A stretch of DNA of 64,000 bases from Pisolithus tinctorius. Its lineage: Eukaryota; Basidiomycota; Agaricomycetes; Boletales; Pisolithaceae. The position numbers and the translations under genes were made by a program. The stretch lies in contig JANFAH010000111.1 of NCBI GenBank assembly GCA_024663395.1, positions 1 to 64,000 of the forward strand. The letters are read 5' to 3'. The notes below the pieces were generated by a model. That model had not been told where the DNA came from. It did not search any database and saw only the letters and a list, made by a program, of their open reading frames with translations. Positions within the stretch are counted from its first letter, which is position 1, and each line of letters begins with the position of its first letter. Shown piece after piece: positions 52,801-63,900 of this stretch.

Positions 52801-55422
52801 CTTCTTTATCTTCTTCTGGGGAGTTTTCCCCTTGTCTGGACATTCTCGGGAGAGGTGTCCTTTGTTTCCGCAACCGAAACATCTTCCTTCTTTGATGTGA
52901 CGGTCTCGTTCTTCTTTAGAGAGTCTCACTCCATCCATGTCCATGGCGTTAGGATCTTTTTCTTCGGCAAAATTGTTCCTGGGGTGGAACGTTTTCTTTT
53001 CTTTTCTTCCAAAGGTTTCATTGACTTTTCTCCATTTAGTGTCGAACTTTTGCGCTTGGGTGTACCACTCCGTAATTTTGGTGGGAGTGGTTTCCATCAT
53101 GTGGATCTGGTTCGCGATGAAAGGTTTGAGTCCTTGTGAGAAGAACTCAATCAAAGCGATGTCTTCCGTGATGGTAGAGTCAGCAGCAGCAGTTCGGAAG
53201 TCAGTGATATATTGTTCGACCAATTCTGTTTGTTTTAGGGTACGTAGTTTGGCGATGGCAGTACCCGCGGTGTCTGCAGAGGTAAATGAAGCTTTGAAAT
53301 CTTTTATGAAATTGGCAAAGGTGCCGAAACTCGGGGGGTTCTTTTCCAGAGACGTCTTCTGGAAGGTGGCAGCCCAGGAGCGGGCGACATCTTTCTTCAT
53401 GTACGACAGTGCATAAACAACCTTCTTGGTGTCAGAGTCATACAATTCTTCATTGACCAAGAGGTAGGTCTGTACAGAGTACAGCCAGCTCATGGCGTTC
53501 TTTTGGTTTCCATCAAAATCAGATGGAGCACCAATCTTCAGTTCAGTGGCTTTGGTGGCATTGCCAACTGGTGCCTTCGACGATGAGCCAGACATCGTAA
53601 TCTGCGGTGGGGGCGGAGGTGTAGGGAAGAGTGGTGGAGGACTTGGTTGGATGGGGGTACCAAGCGATGCGAGTGACTGGGAGAAGAGATTCGAGAGAAT
53701 TCCAGAGGTAAAACCTCTATCTGGCTGTTCAGGTTTGTTGGAGGAGGTGTCAGTGACAGTGCTCTCCTGTTCCTCGTCAGATGACGATTCTTCGCGAGTG
53801 GGTTGCAACGGCACCCAACGTCAGTTGTTTTGGGGGTTCGTGGTGGTGCACTAAGCAGTGACCGTTTCGGCCAAAGGCTGTCAGACTTGAGCTTTTGTTA
53901 CGCTCGACCGAAGTCAAGACGTAGGGAGAGCTCGAATCGCAGACTAAGGTTTCTACTGAGCAATGGCTGCAGTAACCTCTGTAAATGACAGAGGGTTTAG
54001 GCAATGCCGGTAAGAGTGGTCTCTTTTTAGAGACACTTAAGGGTGAAGTTCTGAGAACGCTGCGTATGATTGAGCAGCTCAAGTCTGGGTTTCCAGGACT
54101 TGGGCCGACAGTCTAAATACTACACAGAGACGGACCATGAGGCGTCCACACGTAACAAGGTAACTATGCCATTGGTTGAACAACGACGACACATGTCTTA
54201 AGCATGTAACAAGCCAGTAATGCTAGTGGTGGAAATAGAGAGCCATCGGATCAGAGAGAAGACGGCTCTAAAAGGAAACTAAGTCCAACAGATCAAGAAC
54301 AAGGTAAACATTTGACAGGAAAGGAAAAGTTAGGGGCGAAACGTAACAACATCCATCACAGAAACCATGTCACTTTGGTTAGGGTGTCAGACGCAGTGTT
54401 CCTACCATATGGCATGGATTCTCTTATCAAGCCTGGTTGTCTTGGCACGATTCATGACGAATTCCTTCATCACGCCAAACTGCTGTTCACTTCCGGCCTC
54501 AAATCCACGTGAGTCATGGAATACAAAGCGTTGGTTACTCTTGCAAACCAGCTCATCCTCAATGTTGTGTTCGCCACGCTGGATACATTCAACAATTCAG
54601 CGTACATTGCAGAATATCCATGAAGTCACTTCACCTTTTGTGAACCCTGCACTAAAGTCACATCCACCTGAATATGGCCCAACACGTCGTTAACCTCGAA
54701 CAAATACCGTGAAACACACACCTTTCCTTTTCCATTAAAATTTTCTGGTTGATCCGTAGTATTACAGACCCTCTGCAGGATTGTCGTTTTACCTGCATTG
54801 GCTCTGCCCATGACCAGAATGCGAAAGCGTCTGACGCGACTGATGTTCTTTCTAGCTTCCGCAGGATCTAAGCGGAACGTAGGCTGAACGGAGGTTGATA
54901 CTGATCCTCAATGTTCTTAGACTTGTCCCCTTCGCAGCAAGTACAACACTTACCTGTGGGTACTTCTTCAGTGTGTACAGGAACAGGAGTATCTGCACTC
55001 TCTTCCGAAGAAGATGGAACCATTGGTTGCGCCTCGATCAGTGCAGGAGCAAGAGCACCTGTACTGTTTGACGAAAAACCTGGCCAAGTAACTAAGTACA
55101 CTAAAGCACCACATAAAGAACACGTGCAGCCACCTTGAGTAGAAGCAGGAACGGGAATGCCCGTCTCGCTAGGGCTAGGGCTCGGAGGAGAATGTGAGCC
55201 AGTGCTTTCGACCGCTGTGGCAGCACGAACACCCCCAATATTGGCTGAGGGAGAGTCAGAGACTTCGACAGGAACCTCAGTCGGTGCAGGGACGTGGATG
55301 TCTGTACTGGCTGGAGGCTGAGCAGCCCCAACGGGAGCAGGAACTTGTGGAAAAACTGCGTTGTCACTCGGAGAAGGCGGCTGCCGAATACAACACAATG
55401 GCTTGAACCACCCAGGAGCCAT
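46813..55422 (-). CDS. P-loop GTPase gene split by an intronic retrotransposon
   Basis: Nine exon pieces join in frame to about 443 codons: 55422-55134, 55079-54954, 54906-54722, 54667-54635, 54578-54406, [intron holding gypsy-2], 47495-47413, 47354-47147, 47092-46955 and 46909-46813. The N-terminus is Pro/Ser/Val-rich and variable. The G domain shows G1 (MGRANAGKTTILQRV), G3 (FHDSRGFEAG), G4 (VIVLLTKTDTL) and the family signature IHAIW-FCIPLHDSHRMVTAAEK joined across the large intron. The C-terminal part is helical (LLISTQQSNLGLCMEFAVTK). It resembles agaricomycete 'G domain' proteins of unknown role. A strong GTAAGA at 46824 means more C-terminal exons may follow. The 3' exons lie in CpG-free DNA yet stay open. 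Confidence 0.8.
47503..47955 (-). repeat. gypsy-2 3' LTR (left copy)
   Basis: 453 bp, TGTTACAC to CGTAACA on the plus strand. It differs from the right copy at about 18 bases; all but one are at sites that are CG in one copy or in the solo LTR at 17513. Confidence 0.93.
47993..52681 (-). pseudogene. gypsy-2 pol polyprotein, four TGA stops
   Basis: In coding order: protease (TTALVDSGAEISCIDWGF), RT (DYRYLNKNTVKDAYPLP, FTKMDVRSGYNNV, VYMDDLLIFS intact), RNase H (FAITTDASKYATGGILL, VFTDHKNLTYF), integrase (GHPGVLKTQQL, CAVCQQNK, SCDLVTDLP, SDRGPQFTS, YHPQTDGETERVNQ) and a chromodomain (EYEVEAIVGHKRSG, FLIKWKGYPSSENSWQ). About 350 residues follow, with two zinc knuckles (CYVCHHLGHIHINC and CPLCHATRPGHTQAQC). 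TGA at 51697-51695, 51091-51089, 50326-50324 and 50209-50207 sit where arginine is expected. No other defect was found. Confidence 0.9.
52682..52735 (-). promoter_or_regulatory. Probable -1 frameshift site between Gag and Pol
   Basis: On the minus strand the Gag frame ends GGG AAG GAT TTT TAA. The pol frame is open from just after a TAG about 25 nt upstream and continues GGA TTT TTA AAT GGG. Five T allow the peptidyl-tRNA on TTT to slip back one base while TAA is in the A site. This is an inference from frame geometry; an indel in this copy is the alternative. Confidence 0.5.
52696..53814 (-). CDS. gypsy-2 Gag
   Basis: The frame is intact, 372 codons from ATG 53814 to TAA 52696. The N-terminal 90 residues are Ser/Pro-rich; then comes a retrotransposon Gag core (FDGNQKNAMSWLYSVQTYL, ARSWAATF, FANFIKDFKASF, YITDFRTAAADS, FFSQGLKPFIANQIH). 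A CCHC zinc knuckle (CFGCGNKGHLSREC) and a Lys-rich acidic tail follow. The reading frame ends at GAT TTT TAA, where the pol frame overlaps at -1. It binds element RNA and forms particles in the family. Confidence 0.88.
   Translation of the reverse strand: MPLQPTREESSSDEEQESTVTDTSSNKPEQPDRGFTSGILSNLFSQSLASLGTPIQPSPPPLFPTPPPPPQITMSGSSSKAPVGNATKATELKIGAPSDFDGNQKNAMSWLYSVQTYLLVNEELYDSDTKKVVYALSYMKKDVARSWAATFQKTSLEKNPPSFGTFANFIKDFKASFTSADTAGTAIAKLRTLKQTELVEQYITDFRTAAADSTITEDIALIEFFSQGLKPFIANQIHMMETTPTKITEWYTQAQKFDTKWRKVNETFGRKEKKTFHPRNNFAEEKDPNAMDMDGVRLSKEERDRHIKEGRCFGCGNKGHLSRECPDKGKTPQKKIKKIRKIVEVEESDDEEKVAGPSIALVNIARALGKDF
53882..53893 (-). other. gypsy-2 self-priming primer-binding site
   Basis: On the minus strand AGCTCAAGTCTG lies two bases after the 5' LTR. 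It is a perfect 12-nt complement of CAGACTTGAGCT inside the same LTR (54087-54076 on the minus strand). That LTR site is about 25 nt downstream of a TATA-like TAGTATTTAGA, i.e. at the expected RNA 5' end. Confidence 0.8.
53896..54348 (-). repeat. gypsy-2 5' LTR (right copy)
   Basis: 453 bp. In the minus orientation it starts TGTTACGTTTCGCCCC and carries the TATA-like TAGTATTTAGA near 54108, followed by the presumed RNA start CAGACTTGAGCT. Confidence 0.93.
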
Positions 55423-57010
55423 GAATAATGAGAAGTCGAAGTTCTTGGGATGTCGGAGGAGCAGTAAGCGTATGGTTCGAAATGAAGATGGACGAGTGGA
55501 GAGGGCGTGGAGCTGCGGACTTGCTGACCGATGTCAAGGCGCCTATGGATAACCAAGTACAATTGAGACCTGGTGGTGGCTTTTTCCGACACAAGGAGTA
55601 CACGTTCTGATTCAGAAAATGGGTTGTCAAGTCGACACTACTATTACATTCTTCGATCTATACTGCTCGGGTGTCTGTGGTCATGATTGAGTATATCGTA
55701 AGGAAAGATAGAACTGGACATATTAGAGATTGCAAGGGATCATATGTAAGAGTGGTGAACGACGAAGGAAAAAGGAAGAAATTAGCAGGCGATTTTGGAG
55801 CCTCAAACTATATGTTCCGCAGAGTAATGCGTAAGAAACCACAATTAGAAGCGTCTAAGGAAATCAAAAGTCATCGGAATAGATGGGGGCAATTTTGATA
55901 CATCCCGTGTATCTGGTGTAAGCAAAGTGAATAGGATAGCTGGATAGAACACGACCAGTAAGAGACATTGTGGGAGAGAAGATCATACCACGTCGCAAGG
56001 GGGACTTACAGTCAGGCAACGCCAATCTCGATAAAACTTCTCCACTTCCACGAAGACACGCGCTCCTCCGAATCGACCCTTAGATCGGTAAAACTACGTA
56101 GACGACACCACGCTTCAAGCGTACTCCGTCGTTCGCGTCCGCGAGACATGGCTGTGGAGGTAGGTGAAGCTCCAACAACATTGCCTACAAGTGAGGATGT
56201 AGCTAGGGCCGAGGTCGACACGGCGGGAAGTGACGAACTGCTCGCTGATGCAGAAGGCTCAACAGCGAGCGTCGTCCCAGGTAGCAATAACGGCGCACAC
56301 CGTGCAAGTGAGGGCGAGAATCGTTTCCGGGTGCGCTGATTATCGTCTGGTCCAAGCCGTACTTTGTTGCTCACGAAGAGACGCGAAGAATTGGGAGGGC
56401 TCTGCCCTTCCTCAGCTCCTTCGTCCTCGACGCCCCCCATCGAGCCCACGTCTTCAACACAAACGGTCGGTGCAAACTGCATCTCCTCGGCCCCAGTGCG
56501 AGTAACAATTATATCCCGTCGTTGCTCACGCCGTCGCTCAGAGTCTGTACAGAACGCTCACTTCTTGACCAGCGCAGAGTTGTTATTTTGTCTATCGGAG
56601 ACTTTAGCTCGTAGCATGAACCCTCATTAGTAAGTCATGGCTGCAACTAGTAGCGGCAGAGATGTTGCATGAAAGGGATGTCGGACCCAGCATACTCGAT
56701 ACAGTCCAGTTGACATTTACAAAACAACTTCTGAACATATAGGATCAGCGAACGCGTTGCCAACGCACCGTGGGTTACTCAGAAAGTAATGGATTTACAA
56801 CGCGTCGCCCACAGCTGAGCAAGCAAGTCGCTGAGGGCAATTTTGCCGATCAATGCCGAGGCAACGTTGTTCGGATCGAATGGTTGACGACCTTTCTGTT
56901 TCATGTGCAGGGATGATACCACCTATTGTAAGTACCATATGACCATCATATTTACCAACGCCAACTGTCACAACGTACTACTCATCCTGATATCACAACA
57001 CTACGACTAT
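55423..57010. other. Region between GTPase and TPR-HET genes
   Basis: No named gene. A minus-strand frame from about 56570 to 56012 is open for over 180 codons (ERRREQRRDIIVTRTGAEE, then acidic, then Ala/Ser-rich, ending WKWRSFIEIGVA). It could be the last exon of an unknown protein, possibly a cytoplasmic tail. The remainder holds the presumed promoter of the GTPase gene and the 3' flank of the TPR-HET gene. Confidence 0.35.
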
Positions 57011-60000
57011 CTATACAAGATTGAGTATCCGGATTTTGCTTTGGAGGATGCTGGCTGAGTCCACAGGCTGAGCTACGATAAGAGTAGAAGGTGCAATCCT
57101 TTTGTACTCGTTGTGAGGCAGTTCAGTCAACAGCAGGGCGTTAAATGGTCCACCCAGTGTCACGAGCAGTTGTTCCGCAGCAGCGGCATCTAGCTTGGTG
57201 GATCCACCAAGCGACTTCAAATGCCAGGGTCGGACAAGCTGCAGGGAGCCTGCCACATTTTCCATAGTGGCATTGTCGAGCTTTGCTGGCACCATGATCT
57301 CAAGCGGCTTCAAACCGAACGCCTGGATTGCATATGTGTAGCTCGATGATGAGGACGGATTTGCTCTCTGCAGTTCGACCGATGTGACACGATAAGAGAA
57401 ACATGACAATGTAAGACGTCGGTTCACGAATCGTGGCAGGGGTGACTTAATGAGCGAGCGGTACAACTTTCGCAGTGCTTTGGATGACGCAGGTGGTTGA
57501 CTCGCCGTCAATGACTGCTCTTCTGTGCCGGTTTGTGGGACAGGGGCCAATGGCAATGGTTGGTACGATGTGATCCGGATTGGGAAACAGCTATGAAACG
57601 TTGATGCCTCCCCAATCCAGTCCAACATCGAGATATCCCCAGACTGTGATATGACTTCTCCTAGGAGTCGACCCAGGTTGAAGATTCGCCATAAAGGACG
57701 GGTAGATGGAGATTGAAAATCCCAAAAAGCGAGTAGGCAACGTCTTCGGGACGGGTGGTACGGCGTGACGATGCCCACTGAAGTCTGGAGCGTGCATCAT
57801 CCACGCCGGGGTTAAAATCAGTGAGGAACCGAGATTCTATTCCGGTGACCCCCGTGAGTTCTCCTAGTATGGCAGCATCTTTTTTATGATTCGAAGATTC
57901 GGTATTTTTGTATAGCGACCAGGTTTGAGTGTAGAACAGAAGGGTGCGAGGAGCCAACAGTTCTTGGAGGGTCCATCCACGTCTGAACCATTGGCTTGTA
58001 GCAAATGACCCAGTCTCTGGAACGTCGGCAAGATACATGATCGTTAGGGCAGATTGTCGATACCATTCGAACATCGATCCTATTGCCTCTTGCAACTCAA
58101 CACTGCTATCTTTGTCTATGCAGCAAGTATCGCTCCACGCCCACAGGTGATCTTGCTTCAAAGCAATAGCACAGAACTCCTGCAGTTTTTTGACACCCCC
58201 GGCACTCGAAGCTATGTCATATATTGCATGACCTTGGATGTCGTGTAGTGACGGTTCACCGTCTCCCCAGCGGTGAGAGAACATGACAAACCGGAAGTAT
58301 TTCGAGACACTAGCCTGGATACGGTGGTCTTGTTCGACAGTGTCATATGACATGGCTGATGACAAGAGCTGTTTGAGCCGGTTGTACTGCGGGCCACTTG
58401 TGAAATGAGATATTTGCTCATTCCGGCTGCACAGGGTGCCTGTTTGCGTGTTTAGAAGTCTAGGCGGCAAGGTTTCGAGGGTTTTAGAAATGACACGCCG
58501 GATGACTTCGCTAAACTGTTTGCTAGAGACCGACCGAATGGAAGATACCGTCGACGTCCCAAGGCGGATCTTCATTTGACGATAGGTTGCAAGATGATCC
58601 CTGTATATGTCACAACTTGGGTCCGAGGGAGTAGATAGCTCCAGGGCCTTTTGTTCACGTTTGATAGCCTCATCCAAATTACCAACAATGGCGGTAGCAT
58701 GAAACCTATCTATTAAGCATAGTGCAAGGTCATGAAGGCACGAGGGGTGATTGACATGCTCAGCCGGACAAAGTTGCAGCAAAAATTCGTGCAAGATGAT
58801 CGCTTCATTCAAGTCGGGAATTGCGTGTTGGTTTCGAAATCTGTCCCTAAGGTAATGCCTGAGGGCGCATAGGTGGTCAACCGTTCGGCCAAGCATGGCG
58901 GATTCGGCCGAATATGTCCCCTGAACCACTCTCTTCACCCGCTCACTAATGAATAGATTGAGCTTTTCCACGGCAACAGCATAATCACGGTCCTTCGGAA
59001 GTCGGAGCTCCAAAGCATATGTGGCAAGACAGATGGCCTCGTCCAAGTCGGCTACTGCAGCCTGCTTCTGAAACTTGTCCCAATGGAGTAGAGAGAGTAC
59101 GTGGAGTAAGGAGGCACCATCGTCATAGCTTGGCGGACGGAGTACCGACGCAGCTCGGCGGGGAAACGAGCTTCTGCTCGACCCATGCGCCACAGCCTGT
59201 TTCGGGACGGTCTTCTGGAGGTAATAAGTGAGATTGTTAAGAGAACCGTTACGATCAGAGTGCCCAGGAGGACGGAGCTCTAGTGCTGCACGCCCAAGTT
59301 TGATAGCTTCTTCCAAGTCGGTGGCTGCCCCCCGATTCTTGTATCTATCCGAAAGACAGAGAGTAAGGTTACGCAGCGATGAATAGCGATGCGGATGCCC
59401 AGTGGGACGAAGTCCAAGTGCTTCCCGGAGCAGTTCAATCGCTTCATCCAAGTCCTGCAATCCAGATTTTTTCTGGAACCTCATCCTGAGATTACGAGCG
59501 AGATTAATGAGAGATTCGTCACGATCAGAGTGCCCTGGCGGACGGAGCTCTAGTGCTGCACGTCCGAGTGTGATAGCCTCTTCCAAGTCAGTAATTACCC
59601 CCTGCTTCTCGTATTTGTCCGAACGGCAGAGAGCAAGGTTACGCAGCGATGAAGAGCGATGAGGATGTCCAGAAGGACCAAGTTCCAATGCCGCCTGGTT
59701 CAGCTTAATTGCCTCGTCCAAGTCTTGCATGGCAGCTTGTTTCCGAAACCTCATCCCAAGGTCACGAGCGAGATTGTGAAGAGATGTATCACGATCACGG
59801 TGCCCTGGAGGACAGAGATCTAGTGCTGCACGCCCGAGTGTGATAGCCTCCGTCAAGTCGTCAATTGCCCCCCGATTCTTGTATCTATCTGAAAGACGTT
59901 GAGCAAGGTTACGCAGCACTGAGGAGCGATGAGGATGTCCAGAGGGACGGAGTCCCAGTGCTTCCCGGTGCAGCTCAATCAGTTCACCCAAGTCCTGCAT

Positions 60001-60934
60001 CCCAGCTTCTTTCCGGAACCTCACCCTGAGATTACGAGTGAGATTTTTGAGAGATACGTCATGATCAGAGTGACCTGGGGGACAGAGCTCTAGTGCTGCA
60101 CGTCCAAGTGTGATAGCTTCTTCCAGGTCAGTGATTACCTCCTGATTCTCGCATTTGTCCGAAAGACAGAGAGCAAGGTTACGCAGCGATGAAGGGCGAT
60201 GGGGATGTTCGGAGGGACGGAGTTCCAATGCCGCCTGGTTCAGCTGAATTGCCTCATCCAAGTCCTGCACGGCAGCTTGTTCTCGTCCGAAGGTCACGAG
60301 CGAGATTGTGGAGAGACGTATCACGATCACGATGCCCTGGGGGACAGAGCTCTAGTGCTGCACGCCCAAGTGTGATAGCTTCTTCCAAGTCGGCAACTGC
60401 CCCCCGATTCTTGTATCTGTCCGAAAGACAGAGAGCGAGGTTACGCAGCGATGAAGAGTGATGAGAATGTCCAGAGGGACGGAGTTCCAATACCGCCTGG
60501 TTCAGCTTAATTGCCCAGTCCAAGTCCTGCACCGCAGCTTGTTCACGAAACCTCGTCCTAAGGTCACGAGCGACATTGTGGAGAGATGCATCCTGATTAG
60601 AGTCCCCTGTTGGACGGAGCTCTAGTGTTGCACGTCCGCATATGACAGCTTCCACCAGGTCCGCAACTACCCCCTGATTGTCGCACCTATCCAAAAGACA
60701 GAGAACCAGGTAGCGGAACGAAGAAGAGCGATCAGGATGTCCAGAGGGACGGAGTTCCAACGCTTCCCGGTATAAAGCGGTTGCCTCCTCCATGTCGTCA
60801 ATTTTCCCCTCTGCCCGAAATCTGTCGTAGAGGGCTTCTGCTAGTTCGTTGAGAGCATGATCCCGGTCATTGTGACCTGGCGGACAACGTTCCAGCTCTG
60901 CTCGCTTGTCAGAAACGTCGTTTGTCGGATCCAT
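57011..60934 (-). pseudogene. TPR-repeat HET-domain protein with two frameshifts
   Basis: Three frames in series encode one protein of about 1,300 residues. Residues 1 to about 640 are 12 or more 42-residue TPR-like units in A/B pairs (84 aa, 252 bp), with motifs such as DLEEAITLGRAALEL, CPPGHSDRD and SSLRNLALCLSDRY. A heterokaryon-incompatibility (HET) domain follows (FVMFSHRWGDGEPSLHDIQG, LWAWSDTCCIDKDSSVEL, WFRRGWTLQELLAPRTLLFY, RPEDVAYSLFGIFNLHLPVL), then a C-terminal region (LGRLLGEVISQSGDISMLDW). An 8-nt deletion near 60293 (seen by comparison with a neighbouring repeat) and a 1-nt deletion near 57677 (YGES then NLGRLLGE) shift the frame. HET domains trigger cell death in non-self recognition; TPRs are typical NLR-like sensors. 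Sequencing error is an alternative to true loss. Confidence 0.82.
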
Positions 60935-63900
60935 TGGATACTGTTACACCGGCACAATGACGGGGTGGAAATGGCTGTGACTTCGGGGAGGAATCAGTAA
61001 TCAGTTGCAATAAGCAAGGAACAGTAGTCATACGTGATCCTTGGACACGAGGAAGATATAAGGGGAAGCAACCGTTAATGTCAAAATGCTGCCCGAATCA
61101 GCAAAACTGATTACTGTAACGATGGTGAAAGAACTCACTAGTAAACACAATATTGAGCAGATAATCTTGAGTGTCGGTAAGTTTCAAGTTCTAGATAGGA
61201 CTGCTCGGAGATCAATGCTTGTAAAGGAACGATGAACCCAAGAAACCCCACCGATGGATGGAGAAGGCACAAGTTGGCTGGCAGTGAGCGGAAAGACAAT
61301 TGAGCTCTACGCTGCTCCAGTCACGCAGATCAAAGAGCCGGGAAGGAGCTTACCAGTTACCACAGTTGGTCGATGTCGAGGTGTGAGAGAGCACAGGAAG
61401 CCGAGGTCCATGAAAAGCACGGGTCATTATTCCTGTGCCCTCGGCTCCGCCTGGATCACATGTCTAACGCAGTTGTCCAAACTGTATGTAGCTTCTTGAT
61501 CAGCGCCCTCGGACCAGACCGTCACCATCGCTATTGACCTGGGCAAGGCATGACGGGCGACAGAGAACCTTAGCCAATAAGCATCTCTCCGTTTTCACGA
61601 CGACCTCAAATAAAAAATGACGGAGGCGTAGTGTATGGGAAAGGCAAAAAGGTGATCTCGGCAACGGGCCTCGCACATCATGATCCCCACCAGCTGCCTA
61701 CCAGGGTACACACCCTCCAAGTTGCCACTTATTATGCACCATCTTTGTTAATACCACAGAACCCACCCAAGCGTTATTCGCTGTTACTTGGTGACCATCG
61801 ACAAGGAGCATCTCAGTTGAGAATCTGAGCGACATACAAGGATCGAATAAACTCACTGAACACACCCAATATCATATCCCTCTCTTTTCGAAAGGTGTTT
61901 ATGCGGCACCTCTTCCGTATTTTCGTTCGGTATCATGCAATCCCCTCACAGTAGCTCTTGCGCCCGTCGCCAAGCACGCCCGTCTCATCTTGCCATGCTC
62001 ATACGCACATATCAGCATCCACGCCAAGAGGGACTTGCAGATTTCGAGCGTGAAGGTCTGCCCGATGGAGAGGGAATCGAGGACGGGGGTATCGCTGAAG
62101 AGGCGGCGCGGAAAATGGTGGACAGGTGTCATATTCCGGTCAGTATGCTTTAACTGCCTACAATTTAACGTCCTTGAAGCTTGATGACACAGCCGGGCGT
62201 TCTTCTATTCCATAGTACTTACAGCTGAAGAATAATAGTCGCATTGCAATGTGCGTTACCAAGAAGTTATCCATATCCGTTTCTTTTTCACAACCATTCC
62301 CAAGGGCCAAACACTTCCGCGACTCAGGTCTTAGTTGTTGATGGCCCCTTAGGAGGAACCGGTCAAAAGATCGGGCGAGTTGTAGTGGAAGCACATAGCC
62401 CAGTTGCTAGGTCCGACTCATCGCCATCGTCAATATTTTGACCGTCGAACTTGTGGTAATTACTACACTATCCGCGCAACTGCATACTTGAAATTACGCA
62501 CAACGACGCCAGAAAATGTAGCATACGACGTCGAGTAAACTATTGTCAGCTCAATACCATAGGGTAATTTGGTCTTAGAGCGTCTCTTGGCCTTCGTCAT
62601 GCGGTTCGAGTAACCAACCGTCATCGGTCAGCTGCCCAGGAACGAAGGTAGTTGGATTGGTACGATTGCAACCGGTTTAATACGAGACCATGATATCATG
62701 GTCTCGTACTCGACTGGTTGATGGGTCCTCCTCTCGGTACAAAAAGGCTGCATCGCAGAGATTAGCTGATCCCTGCTGCAATGCAGAAGTCGAGACTGCA
62801 CGAAGGGAGAGCAGGATGTCATTGCCATATCCAGGTGTAGCGAACAGAGATGCGTAGTTTATGGCTCCGGCCTCTGGACGTCGAATGACATTGGCTGAGG
62901 TGAGCATCAAGGGTCGCATAGACAACGTATTCGTGTCAACTCCTATCGTGACTAGTTCTATGGTCATCAAGCACCATGATGGGAGAGGAGATCAGCCTTC
63001 TAATGGAACACCGGAAACGGGCATGCCATCCAGTTGATCGGCTCGACGATGATGTTCTCATTAGAACTAGCGAAATCCGCGCAGCCGCGCTTGCGAGCAT
63101 ATCCCTAACTCGGGCTTGCTGTTGTTGAAGCACAACGTACAGATTTTCGCCGTATATGATACTTGCACATACTTACACGCAATGTCATAAGGTGACATCA
63201 AGAACAAACGGGACACCGGATGATCTCCGTTTCAGGCTTGGCCTAGGTGTACCTCCCGATATTAAGACCCCAGAGATGCTGCTGGGAGCCTACATCAAAG
63301 TGCGGTTTCGCTGTGGATCATTGACAAAAGAAATTACGATCCACCGGCTAGGATGGTAAGATGTGAGTTAGTTTGAGCTTAAGGTAAGACTGACCACGCC
63401 AGACTGGGTTCTTTGGCACGAAACAGAACAGTTAGGAGAATTCTCCGTGTTTATGTCACTGAGCGTCCGTGTGATGGGGACTGGGAGACAGTTCGCACCT
63501 GCCATACCAGGACTCCCTGGTCCCTCCGAACCCTTTCCCACTCCCGGGTGCTTACAGCTGTTTTCATGGCGAAGTCCCCACAGGCTAACAAGCCGCGAGC
63601 TTTAAAACCTTCAATAAACACGTTAACATCTTTTCTTGTCACAAAATGTTTTCGAACTAGTACCATATGCACCTCTCTTCCACCATGGACGAGATGGAGT
63701 CTGACGTCTGCGCGTTCTGAAAGAAGCACTGAGTGTAAATGTCTCCAGGCTCCGTGGCACTGCTGGGTCAGTGACGTGGAAGAATGATCGACTCGTTCTC
63801 CTACTACTCCATCATGCTCGTGAGTGCAAAAATCGCCCTCGGTTTACTTGCCAACTTTGCGTTGCTCCTTCACCAGCATGCAAGATACGGCTAGTTCATT

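Larger units (their letters stand above)
47503..54348 (-). mobile_element. gypsy-2: Tf1/sushi-type chromovirus in a GTPase intron
   Basis: 6846 bp, minus orientation, 453-bp LTRs at both ends and a perfect duplication ACATC (47498-47502, 54349-54353). Gag and pol lie in different frames (-1). Domain order is protease, RT, RNase H, integrase, chromodomain and a C-terminal zinc-knuckle extension. The primer-binding site is complementary to the element's own LTR, as in self-priming Tf1-type elements. Pol has four TGA stops, all at expected arginines. It is structurally complete but not functional as read. Confidence 0.93.

Noticed and set aside
48755..53854. Several 90-160 codon plus-strand frames within gypsy-2
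   Set aside because: They are antisense shadows of the gag and pol frames with no conserved features.
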